DNA of 64,000 bases from Herbaspirillum sp. alder98 (lineage in GTDB: Bacteria > Pseudomonadota > Gammaproteobacteria > Burkholderiales > Burkholderiaceae_D), in NCBI RefSeq assembly GCF_020179755.1, contig NZ_JAIUCY010000006.1:234523-298522 (forward strand). The letters are read 5' to 3'. The position numbers and the translations under genes are program-made. Position 1 is the first letter of the stretch, and each line of letters starts with the position of its first letter. The notes beneath the pieces were generated by a model, which searched no databases, was not told where the DNA came from, and saw only the letters and a program-made list of their open reading frames with translations. Below are positions 27,032 through 35,973 of this stretch, piece by piece.

Positions 27032-28129
27032 CTAACGCTTGGCGCTGTTGAGCATTTCGTGCAGTTCCAGGCGGTTATAGGCCACCCGCAGCGCGTCGCG
27101 CGCCGACACGCTCTTCTTGTGCACCAGTTGCAGCAGCACCTCGTTGAGACTGCGCGACATGTTGTCTTCCTTGCGCTTCATGAAGTCGCCGATCATGTGC
27201 AGCTTGGTCGGATCATTGATGTAGGCGGCAATCTGCTGGTTGTTGTTGAACACCATTTCACTGGCCATGACGTGATGCTCTCCGTCTTCGGACGGCAAGA
27301 GGCTCTGGAAGATCACCCCGACCAGGCTCTCGGCCAGCGTGGCGGCGCGCTGGGCGCGCTGGTCCTGCGGGAAGAATCCCAATAGCTTGGTGATGGCGCG
27401 CACGGCGCTGCTGGTATGCAGCGTGGCCAGCACCAGGTGGCCCGATTCGCCGGCGTGCAATACCGTGTCGGCGGTATCGAAGTCGCGGATCTCGCCGACC
27501 ATCAGCACATCCGGCTTCTGCCGCAGCGCCTCGCGCAGTCCCGACGAAAAGCTCTCGGTATCGGTGGGCACCTCTTTTTGCGAGATCAGCGACTGCTTGC
27601 GTTGCAACTCGTACTCGATCGGCTCTTCGATGGTGATGATATGACCATGCCGGGTCGAATTGATGTAATCGAGCATCGAGGCGATGGTGGTGGTCTTGCC
27701 TGCACCGGTGGGACCGGTCACCAGGATGATGCCCTTGGTCGCTTCGAGCACTGTCTTGACGTAACTTGGCAAGCCGGTGCGTTCCAGCGCCAGCGGCTCG
27801 AGCGGAAAACGGCGGATCGAGACGGCGACCTTGGTGCCGCGCGCCATGCGATAGATATTGCAGCGCAGGCGCCACTCGCCCAGCACGAACGGGCAATCCA
27901 GCGCCCCGTCGATGATCTTGTCTTCCCAGTCTTCATCGATGGCGCTCAGCAGCGGCGCCAGGTTCTCGATCGATACCGGCATGTCATGCACCGGCTGCCA
28001 GCCGCGCGGCGTCTTGAGCATCAGCGGCTGGTCTTGCTCGATATGAATGTCCGAGAAAGTCTGCGTGGAGTTGACGAGCGCGAGCAATTCCCGTTGGAGA
28101 TCGCGTGCGAGGAAATGGTCATTTGACAT
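27032..28129 (-). CDS. type IV pilus retraction ATPase, PilT/PilU-like
   Basis: 365 residues from the ATG at 28129. An N-terminal PAS-like part is followed by the secretion ATPase core: Walker A VTGPTGAGKTTTIAS, Asp box, Walker B KPDVLMVGEIRDFDTA and the His box (HLVLATLHTSSAV). It lacks the AIRNLIRE motif near the C-terminus of true PilT, so it is nearer to PilU or BfpF. Retraction ATPases pull type IV pili back using ATP. R64-type thin-pilus operons normally lack one. A 387-base gap separates it from the transglycosylase gene, so it may have its own promoter. Confidence 0.85.
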   Translation of the reverse strand: MSNDHFLARDLQRELLALVNSTQTFSDIHIEQDQPLMLKTPRGWQPVHDMPVSIENLAPLLSAIDEDWEDKIIDGALDCPFVLGEWRLRCNIYRMARGTKVAVSIRRFPLEPLALERTGLPSYVKTVLEATKGIILVTGPTGAGKTTTIASMLDYINSTRHGHIITIEEPIEYELQRKQSLISQKEVPTDTESFSSGLREALRQKPDVLMVGEIRDFDTADTVLHAGESGHLVLATLHTSSAVRAITKLLGFFPQDQRAQRAATLAESLVGVIFQSLLPSEDGEHHVMASEMVFNNNQQIAAYINDPTKLHMIGDFMKRKEDNMSRSLNEVLLQLVHKKSVSARDALRVAYNRLELHEMLNSAKR

Positions 28130-28516
28130 TCGGCCACCTGATTTTTTTAAAGCACTTTTTAGTCTCGATGGAAGAGCAACGGACTGCTGCCCGCTGCGTT
28201 CCCCGACATGTTTGACCGCCGCGACCCCGGGCTGCGCTAGGATTTGACCGCTCACCAAAGGTGCTTTCCATGACCGGACCACCAACTGACATCATGAAAA
28301 GGGAGTCTACTATACCTGCTCGCGGCGTCGCAATTGTTCGCAAAAACTAATATTTTATGCTTACACAACGGTATCCCATCTGCTGAGCACTCAACTTGCC
28401 AATTGAGCTAAATATCGTAGACCGAGCGAAAATTCAATTGAAAGATGCATGTCCCCTTCCTTTAACGTTTAACTCATTTGTACGTCGCGTTCAAGCTCCG
28501 CCCGGCGTCAATATCA
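28130..28516. other. intergenic gap between transglycosylase and retraction ATPase
   Basis: 387 bases, A+T rich compared with its surroundings, with no convincing gene. A stretch at 28395-28411, read on the - strand as TTAGCTCAATTGGCAAG, resembles a tRNA D-arm, but no acceptor or T-arm follows. Its composition and the break in an otherwise tightly packed operon suggest a junction where the pilus module and the ATPase gene were joined. Confidence 0.5.
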
Positions 28517-28993
28517 TTATCTGGACGCCTGCACCAGTATCTCTTGGGGTATGTTCTTGTATACCTTCTGGGCATACTTGATACGCAGTTGCGGATTGCG
28601 CGCGTTGTAAGCGCCTACCGCTTCCCAGGTCAGCCCCATGCGCGCCATGTTCTGGGCCAGGATCCAGGCCCCCACCTGCAGATTCACGCAGGGATCCTTC
28701 AGTTGTTCTTCGGTAACACCATACTTGCGCAGCGTAGGCAGCCAGCTGCTGTTGATCTGCATCATGCCGATGTCGTAACTGCCATTCTTGTTCTTGTTCA
28801 TGGCGTTAGGGTTCAGGTTGGATTCGGTCTTGGCGATCGCGTACAGCAGGTGCACGTTGACGCCATACCACGAGGCCACTTCGTTCCAGCAGGCCAGCGC
28901 CGGTGCGCATGCCAGGCAGGCCAGGATCAGGGCGGCGGTCTGCAGCAGCAGGCGCGCCAGCCAGCGGTTGGGTTCACGGGGAATAGGTTCCAT
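28517..28993 (-). CDS. lytic transglycosylase of the type IVb pilus operon (R64 PilT equivalent)
   Basis: 158 residues. A signal-type hydrophobic segment (about 14-34) precedes a family 1 lytic transglycosylase domain: catalytic Glu57 in AIAKTESNLNP, then YDIGMMQINSSW and a conserved AYNARN near the C-terminus. It cleaves peptidoglycan to open a path for the pilus. In R64 the equivalent enzyme is called PilT, which must not be confused with the retraction ATPase. It overlaps the pilV-like gene by 20 bases. The domain also resembles T3SS-associated transglycosylases (HpaH/IpgF), so it could serve both machines. Confidence 0.85.
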   Translation of the reverse strand: MEPIPREPNRWLARLLLQTAALILACLACAPALACWNEVASWYGVNVHLLYAIAKTESNLNPNAMNKNKNGSYDIGMMQINSSWLPTLRKYGVTEEQLKDPCVNLQVGAWILAQNMARMGLTWEAVGAYNARNPQLRIKYAQKVYKNIPQEILVQASR

Positions 28994-30392
28994 TTGCGTA
29001 TCTCATTGTCTTGTCTGCGCCGCAAATAAGCGGCCGGTAATTGCTGTCCATGACGATCGTCCCCACGGGGAACGTGATATGGGTCGTGTTTTCCCAGGGG
29101 TCGTATTCCAGGTAGTGGCAAGCTGCACCGGCGACAAAGTAATTGATGCCGATGGAGATGGCCGGCGACGATGTCCAGCGGTTGACCTGCAACCCCTCGG
29201 TAACCACGTTATGGGCGACATAGACATCCTTCGCATTGACCGCACGGGCGGCGTTGACGTCCAGGTCTGCCGAAACGGAGTTACTAGTACTAATGTCGCC
29301 AGTGGCATGAATGGTTCCATCGGCCACGATATTTTGCGACGCATTGACATTGCCGGTGCTGACGTTACCGGCCGTAAGGGTGCCCGGCACGCTCATGTTG
29401 TTGTTCTGGTCCACCGCCAGCGCGACCCACGCGCTGCCGTTGTAGGAATAGGCCCGGAACTTGTCCAGCGTCATGCGCACATCGCCGACCGTATTGCCGG
29501 TGGTGGGCAGCGCGCCATAGTTTGCCTTTGGGTCCTTCCATTGCGAGGGCGAACTCCATACGTTGTTCGTGCCGCAGACCAGCAGGCCGCGGGTGGCGGC
29601 GTCGATCGCAATCGCCGCCCGGTTCTGTCCATCCGCATCCAGGCAGCTCGCGCCGGAGGTCACCAGCGCCAGGTCGGCCATGCGGATCGGCGTATTCATG
29701 CGGTTCAGTTCCGGACGTCCGGGCACGGCATTGCGATAGAGATAGTCGGCAGATGACTGGCCCGGCCCATCGAAGAACAGATTGGAGGCGAGGTGGCCGC
29801 CATCTGCGGCGTTGCCGGTCAGGTTGGTGCCGCCGGTGCAGGTGGTGGATCGATACGACGTGGTGACGCTGCTCCAGTTACTGCCTTTGGCGTTGGCGGT
29901 GTCCGAGGTGCTGATATAGCCACCGTTGGGCCCGGCGTTGGCGGCAATCACTGGCAGCACCTTCTCGGGGATCTTTTCGCCGCCGGTGGTCACCACCAGG
30001 GCATCGAACTTGCCCGGATTGCCGCTTGGATCGGGCTGACGGATCAGCACGCACGGCGTCTGCCCGTAGCCATTCTTGGTCGCCGTCCCGTCAGCCAGGA
30101 ATTTTCCGGTCTTGAGTTGCGCCACGCCCACCGCGAGCAACGATCCCGTCGCTGGCAATGACGTCGTCAGGGTGGCGGCATTGGCCGCGATGTATTTCTG
30201 TCCGGCGGCCACGATCTGCGACTGGTAATACGCCGCCTGCTGGCCCTTGGTGTCCTCCAGCGCGGTATCCATCATGCTGGACAGGCCCATCACGAGGATG
30301 GCGCCGATGGCGAGCGCGCCGAGGATCTCGAGCATCGCAATGCCGCTCTGGCGGCGTAGGGCAGAAGGGGGATGGGTCGGCATCATGTTCAT
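28974..30392 (-). CDS. pilV: type IVb minor pilin/tip adhesin, PilV-like
   Basis: 472 residues. A class III/IVb prepilin leader ends at RRQSG, with the cleavage site before IAMLEILGALAIGAI (Glu at +5). A long, Asn/Thr/Ser-rich C-terminal region follows, containing strand-forming repeats (STGNVNASQNIVADGT, DISTSNSVSADLDV). The size and layout match PilV of R64-type thin pili, which carries the receptor-binding tip. In R64 the C-terminus is varied by a shufflon; no recombinase gene or repeated recombination sites were seen here. The start at 30392 overlaps the upstream stop (ATGA). Confidence 0.8.
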   Translation of the reverse strand: MNMMPTHPPSALRRQSGIAMLEILGALAIGAILVMGLSSMMDTALEDTKGQQAAYYQSQIVAAGQKYIAANAATLTTSLPATGSLLAVGVAQLKTGKFLADGTATKNGYGQTPCVLIRQPDPSGNPGKFDALVVTTGGEKIPEKVLPVIAANAGPNGGYISTSDTANAKGSNWSSVTTSYRSTTCTGGTNLTGNAADGGHLASNLFFDGPGQSSADYLYRNAVPGRPELNRMNTPIRMADLALVTSGASCLDADGQNRAAIAIDAATRGLLVCGTNNVWSSPSQWKDPKANYGALPTTGNTVGDVRMTLDKFRAYSYNGSAWVALAVDQNNNMSVPGTLTAGNVSTGNVNASQNIVADGTIHATGDISTSNSVSADLDVNAARAVNAKDVYVAHNVVTEGLQVNRWTSSPAISIGINYFVAGAACHYLEYDPWENTTHITFPVGTIVMDSNYRPLICGADKTMRYANGTYSP

Positions 30393-30886
30393 TTGATCAT
30401 TGCGATCCACACCGGCGCACCGTTGGGGATCGACATGGCGGAAATGGCGGTGGTCGGAATATTGGTATTGCCGGCCACCGGCGACTGCAACTTGTTGGTC
30501 GTACTGTCATAGAGGCCGAACAGCACCGAGTTCTGCGCCAGGCTGGCCAGTTCAGCCGTCAGGTTGCGCTCGGGCAGCGCCGTGGCGTAGATGTAGATGA
30601 TGCCGTCGGCGTCGCGATAATTGCTCCACGCCAGCGGCGTGCTCTGCTGGTACAGGCGGCTCCACGACGGCAGGTAGCCGCCGCTCTTGAGGGCCGCCGT
30701 GCTCACCACGCCCGGACTGGAATCATGGGCGCTGAAATAATTGATGACCGCGTTGCGATAGATGCCCATCTCGGCCGCCCGGCTGGCCGCCAGACCGGCC
30801 TGGGCGCCATCCAGCGCCTGGGCGTTTCGGGTCGCATAGATCCCGGCCACCGCGATCAGGATGGCCACTACTGCAGCGTTCCACAT
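30389..30886 (-). CDS. PilM-like type IVb pilus protein
   Basis: 165 residues with one N-terminal membrane anchor (WNAAVVAILIAVAGIYA) and a small periplasmic domain rich in Asn, Ser and Ala. It resembles PilM of R64-type operons, a short bitopic protein of unclear biochemical role. No prepilin cleavage motif (no Gly before the hydrophobic segment) is present, so it is not a pilin. It lies between the major and tip pilin genes, whereas in R64 pilM precedes pilN. The assignment rests on topology and context. Confidence 0.5.
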   Translation of the reverse strand: MWNAAVVAILIAVAGIYATRNAQALDGAQAGLAASRAAEMGIYRNAVINYFSAHDSSPGVVSTAALKSGGYLPSWSRLYQQSTPLAWSNYRDADGIIYIYATALPERNLTAELASLAQNSVLFGLYDSTTNKLQSPVAGNTNIPTTAISAMSIPNGAPVWIAMIK

Positions 30887-30952
30887 ATTGGTCCTCCGGT
30901 GGGTCGGTCCGGCGGCGACTTCAGCGCCGCCGGCAGAATCGCTACGCGTCCA

Positions 30953-31501
30953 TCAGCTCGATGTGTAGGTGATGGAGTTGCTGGTCAGCGTGCAATTCGC
31001 GGTGGCGTCTTCCACGCTCGCCGGGAAAGCGGAGATATCGGCAGTATTGACCTTGATAGTTACCCAGCCGTTGGCGCCCGAGATCATGCTCACGCACACA
31101 TCCTGTGGCACCGACGGGTAAGCGATGGTGAAGCCGTTGTTGGCGCCGACGATGGCGACCGTGCCGCCCCAGCTGTTCTTGAGCGTGGTGCCATCTGCGG
31201 CCAAGGTGCCGGGCGCCGCCTTGGCGCTCTGCAACGCTTGCGGAATGCCAGTCGTTGGGTAGGTCTGCCCCATGTACAGCTTGCGCACGGCAGTGCGCAG
31301 CCCGATCACTTCTTCATTGGCCTGGTTCGACTTGGCGCTGCTGAAGGCGCCGGTCAGCAGCGAGATCGCGCCCATGACCACAATCGCCGCGATACCGAGG
31401 TAGGCAATGCCTTCCAGCAGCGACGCGCCGTGCTGGCGCGCCAGCTTGTTGTTGGAACGAATCGATTTTCCTTTTAAACCATTCATTTTTTCGCCGAACA
31501 T
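30953..31501 (-). CDS. pilS: type IVb major prepilin, PilS-like
   Basis: 182 residues from the ATG at 31501 (AGGGG seven bases upstream). A leader of about 26 residues ends at ARQHG; the mature protein would begin ASLLEGIAYLGIAAIVVMG, with Glu at +5 and the hydrophobic assembly helix. Two cysteines in the C-terminal half (DVCVSM, ANCTLT) would form the usual D-region disulfide. The long leader and non-methionine +1 residue mark it as type IVb. It must be processed by a prepilin peptidase, and none is encoded in the window. Confidence 0.85.
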   Translation of the reverse strand: MFGEKMNGLKGKSIRSNNKLARQHGASLLEGIAYLGIAAIVVMGAISLLTGAFSSAKSNQANEEVIGLRTAVRKLYMGQTYPTTGIPQALQSAKAAPGTLAADGTTLKNSWGGTVAIVGANNGFTIAYPSVPQDVCVSMISGANGWVTIKVNTADISAFPASVEDATANCTLTSNSITYTSS

Positions 31502-31540
31502 GATTAACCCCTGTGATTGAAAAAGAACTGCATTGAACAA

Positions 31541-32614
31541 TTAATGAGCGCGGGCAAGCGCCGCGATTTCCTGCTGAATCCCGAAGAACCCGATCACCAG
31601 CCAACCGATCACGATGGCCATGGTGACCACCGCCATGCCGTTGACCAGCTTCATGCGCAGGGAAATGACTTCCACCCCCTGCTCCATCCATTCATCCGCC
31701 AGCAACTGCAAGGCATCGGCGAAGCCCTTGTATTCCGCATAGACGCAGAGATCGTCGATGACTTCCTTGGAGGGAAACTGATACCCCGTATTGCGCAGCG
31801 CCTCGCCGCAATTGAGGCCCGAGCGCACGCCCAGCAACGCACCGTCCAGGCGTTCGCGCAACCACGGCTGGGCTCCGCCGGACAAGCGCATCAGCGCTTT
31901 CTCTACCGTCACGCCGGCGCCCTGCAGGGCCGAGAACGCCAGCAGGAAACCGCTACCCACCATCAGGCGATAGATCGAATACGGCGGCGCGCGGTCGGCC
32001 CAGATGCGCAGGCTGCCGCGCCAGCGGGGCATCGACACGAACAGGATCACCAGCGCCACGGCGATGCCCAGCAAGGTCCATCCCATCCAGTGCTGCACCC
32101 ACAGCGACATCAGGTACAGCGACCGCGCCGCGCCCTGCCACTTGTTGGGATCCATCATGGTCGTGAATTGCGGGATGACCTTGGCCCCGAACAGGTAGAT
32201 GTACGACAGCACCAGGCCCAGGATCGCCAGCGGATAGGCCATGCCACCCACGATCACCGCATTGATCTTCTTGCGCGCCTGGACCACGTTGACCACCGAG
32301 ATCAGGGTCGGCTCCAGCTTGCCGGACTGTTCGCCGGCCATCAGGATCATCTGTTCCGACTTCGGCACCCAGCCGTCCAGCGCCTCCGACAGCAGCCGGC
32401 CGTTCTGCACGCTGCGGCGGCAATCGTCGAGGATGATCGCCAGCGGTTCCTTCGGGTTCTTGCCGTTGTTCGATTCGCGGTCGCGCAGCTCTTCCAGCAC
32501 CTTCAGCAGCGGCAAGCCGTTGCTGAGCATTTTCGACATCTTGCGATACAGGCGCAGCCGGGCCGTATCGGTGAACTGCGTCTTGGCCCACAGGCGGTTG
32601 ATATCAGGTAGCAC
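31541..32614 (-). CDS. pilR: type IVb pilus inner-membrane platform protein, PilR (GspF family)
   Basis: 357 residues with two GspF domains. Each is a cytoplasmic helical bundle (KMLSNGLPLLKVLEELRDRE; LQGAGVTVEKALMRLSGGA) followed by membrane spans near 115-140, 170-195 and the C-terminus. It is the rotor/platform that couples the assembly ATPase to pilin addition. It overlaps the ATPase gene by 11 bases and precedes the pilin gene, the R64 order. Confidence 0.9.
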   Translation of the reverse strand: MLPDINRLWAKTQFTDTARLRLYRKMSKMLSNGLPLLKVLEELRDRESNNGKNPKEPLAIILDDCRRSVQNGRLLSEALDGWVPKSEQMILMAGEQSGKLEPTLISVVNVVQARKKINAVIVGGMAYPLAILGLVLSYIYLFGAKVIPQFTTMMDPNKWQGAARSLYLMSLWVQHWMGWTLLGIAVALVILFVSMPRWRGSLRIWADRAPPYSIYRLMVGSGFLLAFSALQGAGVTVEKALMRLSGGAQPWLRERLDGALLGVRSGLNCGEALRNTGYQFPSKEVIDDLCVYAEYKGFADALQLLADEWMEQGVEVISLRMKLVNGMAVVTMAIVIGWLVIGFFGIQQEIAALARAH

Positions 32615-34217
32615 TGCGACCCTCCACGACAGTCAGAAAGGGCAACACCGGCGCGTGGTCATAGATCAGGTGACCCACCACCCGCTCGGCCATGCGTGGA
32701 TCGAGTTCGCCCCGCGCCACTTTCTCGATGGCGTGCTCCAGCATGGTTTTTCCACCCAGCTCATTGATCCAGTACTTCAGCGCCTCGGTTTTTTCGCCCT
32801 GGCGCACCAGGCGGAAGAAGTGATCGTCCGGGATGATGATCTCGGCCACCACCGAGCGTCCCACGGTGCCCTGCCCCTTGCATTCATCACAACCGGGGCC
32901 GGTCACGCAGACGCCCTCCAGGTTGGACGACACCGCCTGGCGCACCCGTGCCAGCATGGCCGGCGGCAGCGCTTCGGGATGCTTGGCCAGCGACTGCCGG
33001 CAGCAGGGACACAGCTTCTTGACCAGGCGCTGGCTGATCAGCCCGGTCACCACGTTGTGGTCGGCCACCAGGGCAGCGGGCAAGCCAAGGTCCAGCAGCC
33101 GATCGACGATGGCCAGGGCGCTGTTGGCATGCACCGTGGTCCACACCTGATGGCCGGTCATCGATGCACGCAACGCGTTCTGCGCGGTGGCGCGGTCGCG
33201 CACTTCGCCGATCATGATGGTGTCGGGGTCCAGTCGCATGGCGTTGGAGATGGCGGCGGCGAAGGCGCGCGAGCGCTCTTCCTCGTTGCCGGCGTTGGTC
33301 ACGGCGGTCTGCACCGCGCCTTCGATCGGATATTCGACCGGGTCTTCGATGGTCAGCACGTGCAGCTTGCCTTCGGCTTCGATGATCTCGCCGGTCAGCA
33401 CCCGCTGCAGCGTGGTCGACTTGCCCGAACCGGTGGGGCCGCTGATGATGTTCAGGCCGACCGGTTGCTCCTTCAGTTTTTGCAGCGCGATCGCATGGGC
33501 TTCGGAAAAACCGAGCGGGCGCAGGTCGATGTTGTCGCCGGCATCGTTATAGAGCAGCCGCATCACCATCACCGATCCTTCGCTGGTGGGCACGGTGGCG
33601 ATACGCACGCCGTACAGCGCCGGCGGCAGCTTGTCGCGGTCGGCGATGGCGGCATCCTGGCGCTCGGTCGGCTTGTAGGAACTGTCCGAGACCGAGGTCA
33701 TCGCGCCGTACAGCGTGGCCAGCAGGCGTTCGCCGTATTCACGGGTCTGCCCGCCCACCGGCACCAGGTCGTTGTGGATCCGGAAGTAGATCTCGGTGCA
33801 GTTCTTGCGTACCCGCAGGTGGATATCGGAGGCGCGCGAACGGCAAGCCTTGTTGAGCAGGTCCTTGGCGGTGACCTGCATCATCGTGTGTTCCTGATGG
33901 CGCTCTTCGGGCAACACGCCGCCGACGCGATTGATGCGGTAGATCACCTCGACCCCGCTCGACTCCACCTTGTAGGATTGCCCCAGTCGCTCCAGCCGTC
34001 CCTGGTACGACATGACATGGGGATTGAGCTCTTGTCCGGCCACGACCAGCAGACGGCCGTCGCCCAGCAGGCACAGCAACTTGCGCTCTTCCTGGCTGGC
34101 TTCGAACAGGCCGCTGTGGCTCAGCACCTGCAAGCCGTCGAAGCGCGGCGCATCGTCAGGGGTGCCGGCGGGCGAGCCTTGCGGCTGCTCGCGGCGTCGT
34201 GGCAGGCGCAGTTTCAT
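32604..34217 (-). CDS. pilQ: type IVb pilus assembly ATPase, PilQ of R64 type (GspE/PilB family)
   Basis: 537 residues. Walker A ISGPTGSGKSTTLQR, the Asp box (TIEDPVEYPI), Walker B DTIMIGEVRDRATA, the His box (GHQVWTTVHANSA) and a four-cysteine zinc site (CPCCRQS and GCDECKG) identify a secretion/assembly ATPase. In R64 nomenclature it is PilQ, which is not the type IVa secretin of that name. It powers pilus extension; the PilT-like enzyme at 27032-28129 would oppose it. Coupled to pilP by a 4-base overlap. Confidence 0.9.
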   Translation of the reverse strand: MKLRLPRRREQPQGSPAGTPDDAPRFDGLQVLSHSGLFEASQEERKLLCLLGDGRLLVVAGQELNPHVMSYQGRLERLGQSYKVESSGVEVIYRINRVGGVLPEERHQEHTMMQVTAKDLLNKACRSRASDIHLRVRKNCTEIYFRIHNDLVPVGGQTREYGERLLATLYGAMTSVSDSSYKPTERQDAAIADRDKLPPALYGVRIATVPTSEGSVMVMRLLYNDAGDNIDLRPLGFSEAHAIALQKLKEQPVGLNIISGPTGSGKSTTLQRVLTGEIIEAEGKLHVLTIEDPVEYPIEGAVQTAVTNAGNEEERSRAFAAAISNAMRLDPDTIMIGEVRDRATAQNALRASMTGHQVWTTVHANSALAIVDRLLDLGLPAALVADHNVVTGLISQRLVKKLCPCCRQSLAKHPEALPPAMLARVRQAVSSNLEGVCVTGPGCDECKGQGTVGRSVVAEIIIPDDHFFRLVRQGEKTEALKYWINELGGKTMLEHAIEKVARGELDPRMAERVVGHLIYDHAPVLPFLTVVEGRSAT

Positions 34218-34708
34218 CTCGCCACTCCCCGGTTGCCGGCAGCGACGACGCCCGGACCCGGAAAATTCGGGTTGAAGCCGGTCAGCGCCGGTGCATAGGT
34301 GCCAAGCCGGAACTGGCGGCCCTTGTTGGAGGCCAGTACCTCGCGCGGATGCACCGCGACGATCTTCATGCCGCCCGGCAGGGTGTCGCCCTGCTGCACA
34401 TCGACCAGGCTGCCATCGCTCAATTGCAGGGTGGCATACATGCGATTGCCGATGCCTTCGATGGCGCGCACCACCGGGTCGCCCACCACTTCGGGCTGGT
34501 TCAGCGCCGCCGTCACGCTCTGTCGGGCGGCGATTTCATTTTGCTTGGTGACGATGCTGGCCTGCACTTCGAGCTGCTTTTCGCGCGCCTTCAGGACCAT
34601 GGTCTCGGCCTCGATCCGGGTCAGGCTCTCGGAGGTGCTCTCGGCGCAAGCGGGAAACGCGCTCCAGGCGGCCACCGCCAGCAGTGCAACAACGGTCTTA
34701 TTTTGCAT
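34214..34708 (-). CDS. pilP: type IVb pilus biogenesis protein PilP
   Basis: 164 residues with a cleavable signal peptide (about 1-22, ending PACAES), a helical segment (about 25-65) and a small beta domain ending with a disordered Gly/Asn/Pro tail. PilP-type proteins link the outer-membrane secretin to inner-membrane parts. It overlaps pilO upstream by 11 bases. Confidence 0.75.
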   Translation of the reverse strand: MQNKTVVALLAVAAWSAFPACAESTSESLTRIEAETMVLKAREKQLEVQASIVTKQNEIAARQSVTAALNQPEVVGDPVVRAIEGIGNRMYATLQLSDGSLVDVQQGDTLPGGMKIVAVHPREVLASNKGRQFRLGTYAPALTGFNPNFPGPGVVAAGNRGVAR

Positions 34709-35963
34709 ATATCGTTCCCTCCATGATCCACTGGGATCCTTGATAAACCACCTTGTCGACCCGCACGCCTGGCCGGTTGAGAATCTCGGCGATCTCCAGC
34801 GGCTCCATGCCGCCGGCGACGAGCTTGAAAAGATAACTGCGCCAGTTGGGTTGCCACTGCTGGTCGCCGGTGTTCATTTGCGGCGCCGGCGCCAGGCTGA
34901 CCTTGATCGGCACCGCCATCATCTGCAGCCGCGACAGCAAGGGTTCGAGCGTCTTGCGGCTGTCCTGCAATTCTTCGTTCTGCGGCGCCTGCATCTTCAG
35001 CGGACGCACGTAGCTGGCGCGTTCTCCTGCCGGCTCCACGGTGGCGTCCGGCATCTGCTCGCGCAGCATCGCCACGGTCGAGCCGCCACGGCCCCAGGCA
35101 TAGGCCTGCGACTCCTGGGTGCAGGTATAGGACTCCAGCACCCAGCCACCCGCCGTCGGATGAGTGAACTGTTGCTGGCAGGTGCGCATCAGGCTGACCG
35201 GCGACGCCTTCTTGGCCCATGGGCGCGCCGCCACCGAGGCTTCGCGCATCAATCTTTCGCGCACCTGCTGCATGGCGATCTCGCGCTCACGCTCCAGCTT
35301 CTTCTGCTGGTAGACCTTCCAGCCGTAGCTGCCGCCCAGCGCGACCGCGCCGATCACGCTGGCGGCGGCGGCCATCGGCACCCAGCTGGGGCGCCCGCCG
35401 ATCTGGCGCAGGCCCCACCATTTGTGGATGCGGATGCTGCCGTCGGGCCGCTGCGGCATGAAGCTCTTGATATCGCGCGGCTGGAAGTTGTGAAAGCCGA
35501 ACGAGCGCAACTCGTCTTCACCCAGCACCACGTTCCAGCCGCCCAGTGCGTAGTCGTTGTGCAGCCGGTCGAGCACTTCTTCCTTGCTGCCGGCGAAGTC
35601 GCCATTGGGCAGGAAGTTGGCGTCGCGCACCGCGAAGTAGACCCAGTGATCGTCGGGCAACTTGAAGGCGCCCAGCCAGTTGTGCACCGGTTGCTGCTCG
35701 CCGTCGTAGAACGCGCCTTCGATGGCCAGCGTCTTCGACACCACTGCGGCCAGCGAATACATGCCGCGCTTGATGCCGTCCCGGGTCTGGGCAAAGCCGG
35801 CCTGGGCCGTGGTGTGGTCCATGCGGACCACCATCAGGTCGGAGTCGATCCGGCGGCCCAGGTCGGCGGCTTCGCGGTTGAGTTCGCGCGGCTTGGACAG
35901 CGATTGCCAGAACAGGCCGCAGACGAACTTGTGCTTCTCTAGGGTGGTGATATAGCCGGCCAT
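34698..35963 (-). CDS. pilO: type IVb pilin accessory protein PilO
   Basis: 421 residues. A large cytoplasmic N-terminal domain (about 1-190, with LGGWNVVLGEDELRSFGFHNF) precedes a single membrane span (VPMAAAASVIGAVALGGSYG) and a coiled-coil plus periplasmic domain. This layout is typical of PAP_PilO proteins of R64-like systems. It forms the inner-membrane complex between the ATPase and the secretin PilN. Confidence 0.85.
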   Translation of the reverse strand: MAGYITTLEKHKFVCGLFWQSLSKPRELNREAADLGRRIDSDLMVVRMDHTTAQAGFAQTRDGIKRGMYSLAAVVSKTLAIEGAFYDGEQQPVHNWLGAFKLPDDHWVYFAVRDANFLPNGDFAGSKEEVLDRLHNDYALGGWNVVLGEDELRSFGFHNFQPRDIKSFMPQRPDGSIRIHKWWGLRQIGGRPSWVPMAAAASVIGAVALGGSYGWKVYQQKKLEREREIAMQQVRERLMREASVAARPWAKKASPVSLMRTCQQQFTHPTAGGWVLESYTCTQESQAYAWGRGGSTVAMLREQMPDATVEPAGERASYVRPLKMQAPQNEELQDSRKTLEPLLSRLQMMAVPIKVSLAPAPQMNTGDQQWQPNWRSYLFKLVAGGMEPLEIAEILNRPGVRVDKVVYQGSQWIMEGTIYAK

Positions 35964-35973
35964 GTCATCTTCC

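Noticed and set aside
28383..28425. tRNA gene on the - strand
   Set aside because: Only the D-arm-like part is present; no matching acceptor stem, anticodon stem or T-arm follows.
28974..30392. Shufflon at the pilV 3' end
   Set aside because: No site-specific recombinase gene, no repeated recombination sites and no alternative pilV ends were found next to the gene.
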